64,000 nucleotides of DNA from a bacterium. Lineage in GTDB: Bacteria; Bacillota; Sulfobacillia; UBA995. The notes beneath the pieces were generated by a model that did no database searches, was not told the origin of the DNA, and saw nothing but the letters and a program-made list of their open reading frames with translations. The position numbers were made by a program, and so were the translations under genes. Positions 9,730 to 17,385 of this stretch are shown piece by piece; position 1 is the stretch's first letter; each line of letters starts with the position of its first letter. The DNA lies in assembly GCA_031082145.1 (NCBI GenBank), contig JAVHLP010000009.1, forward strand, positions 1-64,000, written 5' to 3'.

Positions 9730-10864
9730 CCCTTTTGCGGCCATCACTCCGGTCCTAGCCGTGCTAGCAACAGATGGGAGAATCTTGCCCGCTACAGGCC
9801 AGGCCATCATTGACTTGGCAGGCAACGACCTTGACGAAAGTTATGATCGGGCGATCTCAGAAACAACCTCGGTGGGAACCGTGTGGGAGACTCGGCGGAG
9901 CCTCTATCATCCCGTTCGTCCAGTACCCCGCTACGAACGTCATTGCCTCCAGTACTTCCTGGACGGCTCTACCCGCACATACTTTGTGGGAACCGTCCTT
10001 GAACATGATCGGTCGAGTCCGGTACAGTTTGCCCAGGTCGGGGCGGCTGGTGTGCAGCGAGAAGAGGACGGACGCATACGGGTGGTCAAGGTGCGCCGTA
10101 AGCTCGTTCTCCTCCTAGACAGGTCATCCCTCTCGCAGGAACTATGGCTCAAAGTGGCACGGACAACAGCCCAGGTTCCCAGCTGCACCCTTCGTACGAC
10201 TTCAGAGGAGGATCCCTACGGAAAGGGTGTGCGGGAGAAGCGTACGCGGGGAGCCCACAAGGCCAATTGGGCCATGCGGGAGGAGGAAATCGCTCTGGCC
10301 AACGATGACTTGGGGGAACGGTCTGGAGATGAATGGCTAGCGGTCGACGGCGGGTTGGGGAATGAATACATGGACTGGCAAGGACCACCCGTGATCGGCG
10401 TCGCCAAGTCATTTCAGAAGGACCTTCATTTCAGACTGGGGTCTGGGCCCCGGGGTCGCAGTCTGAACTTGTACGGTCTCCTGGCCGGTCTGGAGGAAGG
10501 CAACCGCACCGCCGTTTTTCCTCGTTGGGCAGGAGAGGCTCGGGAGGGGAAGATCGCCTTCTGGTACGTCCGTATCAGGCCGCAACGAGGGCTGGACTAT
10601 CCCCTGATGGGCGTTGTGAAGGTTGACATGCCCAATCGCAGCCGAGAAGTCGTGGACTCCGACCTAGTCGACATGGTGAGCGGTGCCGTCATTGCTGAGC
10701 GTTGTGTTGCCCCGCACGGGCGAGACAGCCGCTGGCATGCACATCTCTATCCCATCTCTATCGCCGAGCGAGTCATAAGAGATCAGTTCTACTCCGGAGA
10801 GGTGCTGAAAGCGGCCATTCGCTGGCCTCAGTTGCCCCTGTCCTCAGCAGTCGGGGGGTCATGA
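9722..10864 (+). CDS. NurA-like nuclease
   Basis: This 380-residue protein shows the elements of NurA-domain nucleases, the partners of HerA ATPases in DNA end processing. A Val-Asp-Gly-Gly strand at Asp209-Gly210 corresponds to the family's catalytic DGS. GVAKS around residues 226-230 matches the second conserved block (GxxK). A C-terminal RWHAHLYPISIAERVI resembles the NurA closing motif (P-xx-L/I-A-E/D). The N-terminal 200 residues are longer than in archaeal NurA and unassigned. The start ATG overlaps the methylase stop (ATGCCTAA), and the HerA-like gene begins 1 nt after its stop, so coupling is tight. The identification is by motif and genomic partner, not by search. Confidence 0.62.
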   Translation: MPNPFAAITPVLAVLATDGRILPATGQAIIDLAGNDLDESYDRAISETTSVGTVWETRRSLYHPVRPVPRYERHCLQYFLDGSTRTYFVGTVLEHDRSSPVQFAQVGAAGVQREEDGRIRVVKVRRKLVLLLDRSSLSQELWLKVARTTAQVPSCTLRTTSEEDPYGKGVREKRTRGAHKANWAMREEEIALANDDLGERSGDEWLAVDGGLGNEYMDWQGPPVIGVAKSFQKDLHFRLGSGPRGRSLNLYGLLAGLEEGNRTAVFPRWAGEAREGKIAFWYVRIRPQRGLDYPLMGVVKVDMPNRSREVVDSDLVDMVSGAVIAERCVAPHGRDSRWHAHLYPISIAERVIRDQFYSGEVLKAAIRWPQLPLSSAVGGS

Positions 10865-10865
10865 G

Positions 10866-12623
10866 ATGGAAGCGAAGGATTCGCAAGGGATGCCGACCGA
10901 CCAACCAGATGTGTTGGAGACCGAAGTATCGGAGGCAGAGGCGTTTGAGTCCGAAACTGTAGTCGGTCGAGCTTCAGCAACAGAGAGAGACTCTAACAGT
11001 GCCTCGCAGTTCTCGTTCTGGCTGCGTCCTTGTTATAGGGTGAACCCCTTCGACATCGTTGCCGCCGAACAGGGAGAGGACAGCCACACCTACGGCTTAG
11101 TGACCAACATCCGGCACTTGACGGATGCAAGCAGCCACCTCTCGAATTATATCTCGAATGACTTCGGGGAAATGCTCGACGAACCGAATACGCCCCGCCA
11201 AGGAACCAATGTGGCCGAGGTTGCAGTCTTATCCAACAACAAGGACATTTACATGCCTGTTCAGAGTGAAGCCCGGGTACGATTTGCGGATGAGACTGGC
11301 GTTCACGGCGCCCTCGGGATTGATGTGGTGAAGCTGAAGGAGGCTCGCGAGCAGAGAGCTGTTTGCGTACCTGCAGGAATTATCCGAATGAGCAACGGTG
11401 CTAAAGCTGTCGCCTACCTTGATGCGGACTACGTTCTTGGCCCCGAGGCGGCGCACGTGAACGTGTCTGGCATCTCGGGGCTAGCCACAAAGACGTCGTA
11501 CATCATTTTCCTTATACAGTCGATCCTTCAGACCTTAGACGCCTCGAGAATCGCTACCATCCTGTTGAATGTGAAGTACGACGACCTCCTGCACATCGAG
11601 GAGCCACGCGCACTGGCACCAGAGGAACACGAAATGTGGGAGCACTTAGGCCTGCGCGCGGAGCCGTTTCCCAAAGACAGGGTTCACTACTTGCTACCAT
11701 GGGGGAGAGGTTCCCAGACTACAGGCCGCCCCAACAGCTTCGGGGACCCTCCGCTTCCGCACAAGATGTATGCCTATTCCCTGAGGGAAACCGCAGATAA
11801 ATTGGACCTGCTGTTCGCGCAAGTTCCCGATCCATGGGACACTGTCGGAGCCCTGCTGGGCGAGGTGATGGTCGGTATTCAGAACAACGAGTCCCGCTTC
11901 CGCAACATCGTCACGTGGGATGACCTCTTGACCAAGCCTCCGTTGATGGATGGAGGTGTTCCCCAACAAGTTCTGCAGGTTAGGCCATCCAGCGTGGGGC
12001 GGTTCGTGAGGCTGTTGAGGAGAGTAATCAAGACTCGCCAGTCTGGCGTTTTTGTTCCTCAGCTATCCACTAGGATGGTGGCTCTACATAGTGAGATTGG
12101 TGACCTCAAGGGCGGGCACACGTATGTCGTGGATATAGCCCGACTTCAACCAGATGAACAGACCTTGGTGTTTGGCGATGTGCTTCGCACCATCTACGAA
12201 CTGTACTCGGGCGAAAGCGGACTAGAGACTGCTGAGGAACTGCCCGAGAAGGTGATCGTGTTCGTGGACGAGCTGAATAAGTACGCACCGTCTTCTTCGC
12301 GGGGTCAGGAGACACCCATTCTTGACCAGGTTCTTGATATCGCGGAGAGGGGCAGGTCCTTTGGCATCATCCTCTTCTCGGCTCAGCAGTTCCTTAGTGC
12401 TGTCCACCCGAGGGTGACGGGCAACGCGGCCACGAGAGTTTTCGGGAGGACTGATAGCACTGAGATTGCAGAGGCCCCATACCGTCGCCTGAACCAGGAC
12501 GTAAGAACCCACTTGACGCAGTTGACTCAGGGGGAACTCGTCCTAGCGCATCCGATATACAGACAGCCCGTCAAGATTAGATTCCCGCGGCTGGCATTTC
12601 GCCAGGGACGGGCCAGAACATGA
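10866..12623 (+). CDS. HerA/DUF87-like P-loop ATPase (DNA translocase)
   Basis: This 585-residue protein has a HAS-barrel-like N-terminal region followed by a HerA/FtsK-type ATPase core. The P-loop position reads GISGLATKTS (residues 202-211), which is atypical: one residue longer than GxxGxGKS and lacking the Gly before Lys209. Walker B is VIVFVDELNKY with Asp468-Glu469. It is followed by ILDQVLDIAERGRSFGIILFSAQQF, which contains the HerA-type RGRSFG and sensor region. HerA hexamers pump DNA into bound NurA, and here the NurA-like gene lies immediately upstream. The stop overlaps the next gene's ATG (ATGA at 12620). Assignment to the superfamily is firm; its specific role in this operon is inference. 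Confidence 0.8.
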   Translation: MEAKDSQGMPTDQPDVLETEVSEAEAFESETVVGRASATERDSNSASQFSFWLRPCYRVNPFDIVAAEQGEDSHTYGLVTNIRHLTDASSHLSNYISNDFGEMLDEPNTPRQGTNVAEVAVLSNNKDIYMPVQSEARVRFADETGVHGALGIDVVKLKEAREQRAVCVPAGIIRMSNGAKAVAYLDADYVLGPEAAHVNVSGISGLATKTSYIIFLIQSILQTLDASRIATILLNVKYDDLLHIEEPRALAPEEHEMWEHLGLRAEPFPKDRVHYLLPWGRGSQTTGRPNSFGDPPLPHKMYAYSLRETADKLDLLFAQVPDPWDTVGALLGEVMVGIQNNESRFRNIVTWDDLLTKPPLMDGGVPQQVLQVRPSSVGRFVRLLRRVIKTRQSGVFVPQLSTRMVALHSEIGDLKGGHTYVVDIARLQPDEQTLVFGDVLRTIYELYSGESGLETAEELPEKVIVFVDELNKYAPSSSRGQETPILDQVLDIAERGRSFGIILFSAQQFLSAVHPRVTGNAATRVFGRTDSTEIAEAPYRRLNQDVRTHLTQLTQGELVLAHPIYRQPVKIRFPRLAFRQGRART

Positions 12624-13882
12624 ACGGTTCGACGAACGCGGGTTCACTACCGATCATCCCGACGAGCTTTGAGTATCGACTAGACCTGGCCCGCGCTGCT
12701 ACTTCGCGGGATCTGAGACTGGCTCCTAGACACCGGTGGTTCCATTTCGCCCACAGCTACTCGCCCTTGTTGGTTCACGAAGTTCTGGATAGCTGGCAGC
12801 TCACGGGGTACCCTCTAGTCTTGGACCCCTTTGTGGGGGCAGGAACAACTCTGCTAGTGTGTAGGGAGCGATACATTGGCGGACTAGGCTTTGATCTCTC
12901 ACCTCTTGCTACCCTCGTTGCCAGTGTCAAGATCGCTGAGCATGATCCTGCTGAACTCCGGGTCTGTGTTCAGAGCGCGTGTCGTGACTCGCGAGGTGCT
13001 GACGCAATACCGGCTTGGTCATCTCCCCGACTGAAGAGGGCCTTTACAGTTCGAGAACTCGCTAGGCTCTGGGCCCTCGGTCAGGCGATCTCGAGACAGC
13101 CCAACGCTGTCAGGGGGTTCCTCACTGTCGCCTGGTTGCGGACTGCGTGCACGCTTAGCCGCGCTCTTGCTGACGGCGGCTGGTTCCGCTGGACAGAGGG
13201 GCCGGATCGCAGTCACACAATACTTGCCGCTTTTACGTCTCAGGCGAGTTTGATGCTGCAGGACCTGGCAGGTACGACTCCCCCAAGCCAAACTGGGGTC
13301 CTGGAGGTCAGGATCGGGGATGCACGAGCCTTAGACGTAAGACCCAATAGGGTTGACGCGGTGATCACCTCCCCGCCATACCCGAACCGCCATGACTACA
13401 CCCGGGTGTTCCACATTGAACTGCTGTTGCTTGGCCTCAGCGAACATGAGATTACAGAACTCAGGTACCGATCATTGAGATCACATGTTGAGGCCAGACC
13501 GTTGGCCGCTCTGAGCTCGGGCTTGGAAAGCTTCACGGTGCCGCACTCCCTCAATAGTCTGCTGACGCAGTTATCTTCCTGCACTCGGAAACGGGTTCAG
13601 CGGATGCTTTGGGGATACTTCGAGGACTTGTACCTCACGCTCAGGGAAAGCTATCGAGTTCTGAAGCCCGGTGGCCGGGCAGCTTTCGTGGTGGGCAATG
13701 TTAGACATGCAGGAGTCCTGATACCCGTGGATGAGTTGCTCCAAACCCTGGGAGAGCAGGTCGGGTTCTGCCACCACCGCACATGGGTGATCCGGCTTCG
13801 CGGGAATAGTGCACAGCAGATGGGGCGCTTCGGGCGGGAACCACTGAGGGAAAGCGTAGTCATGCTGCGAAAGCCTCGCTAG
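12620..13882 (+). CDS. Site-specific DNA methyltransferase (SPPY class)
   Basis: This 420-residue amino-methyltransferase carries the S-adenosylmethionine motif DPFVGAGTT at residues 69-77 and the catalytic motif TSPPY at 250-254. Motif I comes first in the chain. TSPPY followed by PNRHDYTR is common in N4-cytosine or N6-adenine methylases; the modified base cannot be told by eye. The C-terminal block LKPGGRAAFVVGN is a typical final strand. It starts at the ATGA overlap with the HerA-like gene and is the last gene of the operon. It gives the module a second modification activity besides the Eco57I-like protein. Confidence 0.85.
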   Translation: MNGSTNAGSLPIIPTSFEYRLDLARAATSRDLRLAPRHRWFHFAHSYSPLLVHEVLDSWQLTGYPLVLDPFVGAGTTLLVCRERYIGGLGFDLSPLATLVASVKIAEHDPAELRVCVQSACRDSRGADAIPAWSSPRLKRAFTVRELARLWALGQAISRQPNAVRGFLTVAWLRTACTLSRALADGGWFRWTEGPDRSHTILAAFTSQASLMLQDLAGTTPPSQTGVLEVRIGDARALDVRPNRVDAVITSPPYPNRHDYTRVFHIELLLLGLSEHEITELRYRSLRSHVEARPLAALSSGLESFTVPHSLNSLLTQLSSCTRKRVQRMLWGYFEDLYLTLRESYRVLKPGGRAAFVVGNVRHAGVLIPVDELLQTLGEQVGFCHHRTWVIRLRGNSAQQMGRFGREPLRESVVMLRKPR

Positions 13883-14285
13883 GGCGACATAGCATAGGGT
13901 TGTTCATCCCCGCAACAGATGGCCGACACATTGCCGTACCAGCCCGTTGATCGCCGAAGGCATCCACTCGGAGCTTCTTGGAGACCCTCGACAACTACGG
14001 CCCTGCCCGTTGTCGCGCTATAGGATGAGACGGGAACGGAACTGTTATGCTTCGAAACCGCTGGCCGTGGGTTCGCCGTCTGGTATCAGCCTCATAATGC
14101 CGTATGAGCGACTATCACGCGGGCTGTCAGGTTGCACTGAGCAGCTGCGCCAGGCAGAGCCGCTGTCATCTCACCACTAGCCCGGAGTTTGCCCGCCGGG
14201 ACGTTCCGTACGGGGTTCTCCCCCGCCCTTATCGCTTCGAGTGTAGCTGTTAAGAAACAATGGCTCTCTTCTTAGGCGGTCATGC
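13883..14285. other. Intergenic stretch without recognised gene
   Basis: Four hundred bases follow the methyltransferase operon. A plus-strand open frame (13947-14180) shows no family features and no ribosome site. No convincing terminator or tRNA was seen. It borders a decayed transposase and is probably island debris. Confidence 0.4.
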
Positions 14286-14728
14286 ATGAACTCTATGAGG
14301 ACCGCGCAGCACATTAGCCGACCGGGTCGTTACCGCAAGCTCGAGAGTGGCCTGGAGCTCAAGGAGGTCGTCACGGGAGAAGACAGCGTCACCCGCCAGC
14401 GCTTTGGTGGTCTACAACCCGAAGGGGGAGAATGTGATCGGCACGAGCGGGCAGACATTATCGCTGAGGTGAAACGCAGGCTGGCCGAACTCGAGCTGCT
14501 TGCAGGGGAGCCGCACAACAAGGCGGCATGTGCTATACGGGCCCACTCGAGCTACGGGCGATACAACGCAGGACCGCCCTGAACCGGGCCCTTATCCGGC
14601 CGGAGGCCGCCTTTGATGGCAAGCTCCTGGTGAGCAACTCTGACGGGAGACCATCGCGAACAGGGCCAAGGCCTAGGAGGAGGAGTCCAAGTGGCACGAG
14701 ACTATGCGCCGGCAGGGCTGCAAAGCCG
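14286..14728 (+). pseudogene. Decayed IS1634-like transposase remnant
   Basis: Pieces of a DDE transposase are spread over different reading frames. They are, in order, RPGRYRKLESGLELKEVV, then VVYNPKGENV in a second frame, then DRHERADIIAEVKRRLAEL back in the first, and AAFDGKLLVSNSDG in a third. The order and wording match IS1634-type transposases (yNP... then RDxxxRexIxxxLe, then FDGxxxlxTN). Several frameshifts and both ends missing make it inactive. It lies between the methyltransferase operon and the TIR pair and points to past IS traffic in the island. The family call is from remembered motifs only. Confidence 0.55.
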
Positions 14729-15907
14729 CTAGTCGTCAGTCTCGGAACAGATGATGCCCGAAGCCTGTATCAACTGAACCCACTCGTTCATCACCTGACC
14801 ACCCTCAACCATGATGGTGAGTCCCTTCTCAAGGCGGCGCAAAGGGGGGCGCAGGTCTCTCGACATCCCCTTGAGGGGGGCACATGCATCAATCATCTTC
14901 TGGATCGACTCGAGCGCAGCGCTCGCCGCTGCAGAGACTCTGGTGACGGACCTGAAGAAATCACAGAAACCTGCTTGGGAGTCAGGGTTCTCTTGTACCT
15001 CAGCTGGCGCTCGCTCAATCAGATCGCGGAATCCTGTGTTGATATCATGCAGGTGGGAAGCGTATTCGTTACTCCACTCCCAGATGCGTTGGGTCGGACA
15101 GTCCAATTGGCTAGCGACCCTGCGAACGGTGACCAACCTGGCGGCGAACCCCTTTCCCTGTTGGTCTGCTCGTTTGATGCAAGCAGTCCCTTCGGTCATA
15201 ATCTGCCCAATCAAGTTGATGTCTTGGCTGATGAGACGCAGGATATCATTGGACTTCGGTAGCGCCTCCTCAGCCTTTGCGAGACGGTCCAGAAGGCCGG
15301 GTGAGTCATTAGTCATACCTTCCTCAAGACGCAGGTCGATCTGGGGGGTGGTTGAGACCCCCTCCGCTAGCCCTGCGTCTTGATTCGCCTGCCTGAGTCG
15401 TAAAGCAAGCCGCCGGACACCCTTCCGATGTTGGGGGGACGAGGGATCGGCAAGGCTCAGTTCTGTCCAGTCCTCGTACTGGAATTGCCTGAGAGACCGG
15501 ATGAGGGGGTCCTGACTCAACTCATTGGGAAAACCGGGAACGTTGACATAGAGCAAAGGCATGAGGAGGTCTTCGTAACCCAATCGCTTCGCCTTTCGGA
15601 TGAACTCCTGCAATTCACGTCGGCACTCGGGGCTCTCGAAGTACGCAGGGGTAAGGACTGGGATGAAGAACGTAGTCGAAGCTAGGCTTTTGTCAATGAC
15701 GGTTTTCCAGTGCTGGCCCCACTCGATCGCATCACGATCAAGGAACAGGGGGAGCTTCTCGCCACCCGTGAGGAGTTCGTATTGGTCTTGGACTAAAGCT
15801 GCCAGGGCGGAAATGCGCCCGCCTTCGATCTCATCATCGCGACGAACATAGGACCAGAACCCCCGTGAATAGTGGTGTTCTTCACCGCCGGTCTCGCTCC
15901 TAATCAT
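14729..15907 (-). CDS. TIR-domain protein
   Basis: This 392-residue protein has an N-terminal TIR domain (about residues 10-150). The visible features are FWSYVRRDD (box 1-like), LFLDRDAIEWGQ, FFIPVLTPAYFESPECRREL with the candidate catalytic Glu98, and later DWTEL. Bacterial TIR domains with this Glu are NAD-consuming enzymes or produce cyclic-ADP-ribose signals in antiphage defence. The C-terminal 200 residues are helical and unassigned. I chose ATG 15907 because AAAGGAC lies 8 nt upstream and it overlaps the DUF5677 stop by 8 nt. The open frame extends 41 codons further upstream, but that part only mirrors the neighbouring gene. Confidence 0.82.
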   Translation of the reverse strand: MIRSETGGEEHHYSRGFWSYVRRDDEIEGGRISALAALVQDQYELLTGGEKLPLFLDRDAIEWGQHWKTVIDKSLASTTFFIPVLTPAYFESPECRRELQEFIRKAKRLGYEDLLMPLLYVNVPGFPNELSQDPLIRSLRQFQYEDWTELSLADPSSPQHRKGVRRLALRLRQANQDAGLAEGVSTTPQIDLRLEEGMTNDSPGLLDRLAKAEEALPKSNDILRLISQDINLIGQIMTEGTACIKRADQQGKGFAARLVTVRRVASQLDCPTQRIWEWSNEYASHLHDINTGFRDLIERAPAEVQENPDSQAGFCDFFRSVTRVSAAASAALESIQKMIDACAPLKGMSRDLRPPLRRLEKGLTIMVEGGQVMNEWVQLIQASGIICSETDD

Positions 15908-16676
15908 TACCAGCAAGTCCTTTCGCTGAGCAGTCGGGACCGCTTGTCGCGAGACATGATCGAACTCCACTATGAAGACCCTGGTAGGCGGACGGGATTG
16001 TGACGCCTCGCACCTTGCATAGCTCTTCAACAGCTATACCGACTAGGAGGACAGCTGTCTTGAGCACCAAGGGAGCAACGCTGTCAGACTCAGTGAGAGC
16101 ACGGCCGTCTCGTAATAGGATGCCAGTATCAGTCCACTTGGCATAGCTCCTCGCGGTAATAGGCGATCCGTGGGCATAGCCGGATCCGAACCTGTAAGGC
16201 AGAGCGTAGAGATGGAGGACATCGACTTCCCTGGCTTTCGCCTCAAGACTGAGGTCACTCCATCCCTGGGCGTTGACTCTTCTATAGTTGCGTTCTATAA
16301 GACGAACCTGGTCCTCCGGATAACGGTGGGCGAACGTCTCAGGTGGATACACGTCCCGGAGAGCGTTCATGCGCTTATGCTCCTCCACCCAAAGATGATC
16401 AGCGTATAGTCCGGCTCGGGACGACGGTTCGGCGTTAATGTAGAGCAAACTAATGACGTTCTCTACCATTGAGCGCATTACTATGACTGCATCGGCGTCT
16501 AGTCCGTGTTTGCAGAGAAGCTTAATAGCGCGGAAGCTCGTCCGGGTCCTGCTGAGGAAGACGAGGTTAATTAGTAGATGAGGCGTGACCTCGCGTGTAT
16601 GCCTGGTCAAGGATGCAGCGAGCTCCTCAATCGTCCGATCTGCGCATTCGAGGAGCTGTTCGAGGGAAGGCCCCAC
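15900..16676 (-). CDS. DUF5677-family protein
   Basis: This 258-residue, mostly helical protein matches the DUF5677 pattern: repeated long helices, RSMVENVISLLYI, the HKRMNAL segment, and YRFGSGYAHGS. The last resembles the Arg...His arrangement of HEPN-like folds, though the spacing differs from classic RxxxxH. It is translated from GTG 16676 after GGAGGT, and its stop lies inside the start of the TIR gene, so both are made from one message. The function is unknown. Its fixed pairing with a TIR protein in an island suggests it is the sensor, regulator or partner of the TIR effector. Confidence 0.65.
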   Translation of the reverse strand: MGPSLEQLLECADRTIEELAASLTRHTREVTPHLLINLVFLSRTRTSFRAIKLLCKHGLDADAVIVMRSMVENVISLLYINAEPSSRAGLYADHLWVEEHKRMNALRDVYPPETFAHRYPEDQVRLIERNYRRVNAQGWSDLSLEAKAREVDVLHLYALPYRFGSGYAHGSPITARSYAKWTDTGILLRDGRALTESDSVAPLVLKTAVLLVGIAVEELCKVRGVTIPSAYQGLHSGVRSCLATSGPDCSAKGLAGND

Positions 16677-17385
16677 TGACTGACCTCCGTGAGAATGGAT
16701 GGCACGTCATGCATTGCGGGATTCGACAGGTTCCCAGGATTCTCCTTCTGTCTGTTACCTGGTGTCGGTAGGAAGGTCACCACCTGGATGTCTGTGGCGC
16801 AAAGAATGTGCATTGCTCCCCCAGCTCCGGCTAGCAACCGGCAGTTCCGGCCTGCTCTGGGAGTGGGCTGACGCCGCGCCCACCGGGGACATCATGGTCT
16901 CCCTGAACAGTGACTCGTAAGGCTTCACCGACCTGCTCCCGGAGACCCCGAACTGCGGCGGCTCTACCGGGCCGGCGACCCGGGAGTCGAAGCCGTCTGC
17001 CGAGGGTCGAGGCAGGAGATGGTCCACATGCTGGGGCACCGCTGCAGAGTCACTGCTGCCGACGGCGTCCACCATCCGGGCCGAGGTCATCAGCCATCGC
17101 TGGTGGCAGCTACAGGCGACGGCGGAGGACCCGGGCGGTATGGTCTGGAGCCGGACCACCGTGTGGCGGGTGGCGGACGGACACCGGGACTCGATCGGGG
17201 ACATGGCGACCCATCGCCGGAGAGTTACACCCTCAGCCCCTATCACTCCATCGTCGGCGCCCCCCGCAGCCGAGATCGAGTATGCCCCGGGCACGGATGA
17301 CAACCGGCAGTGTGCCGTGGGACCCGGAACTTCCCGCCCCCTCCCCCGTCCATATACCCAGAACCCCCTCCCGGGAGGTATCGCC
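16677..17385. other. Island edge, no recognised intact gene
   Basis: About 700 bases separate the DUF5677 start from the exported-protein gene. GC content rises from left to right, so the island boundary probably lies near 16850-16920. Open frames on both strands cover it, but none has a good start site. The plus-strand translation around 17080-17220 (ending in a WRVADGHRDSIGDMATH-like stretch) looks protein-like and could be the tail of a disrupted gene. I could not name it. No direct repeat matching the left edge near 6109 was found. Confidence 0.35.

Noticed and set aside
14528-15262. 244-codon plus-strand open frame antisense to the TIR gene
   Set aside because: Its first 60 codons are transposase debris (FDGKLLVSN) and the rest mirrors the TIR protein gene; no coherent protein.
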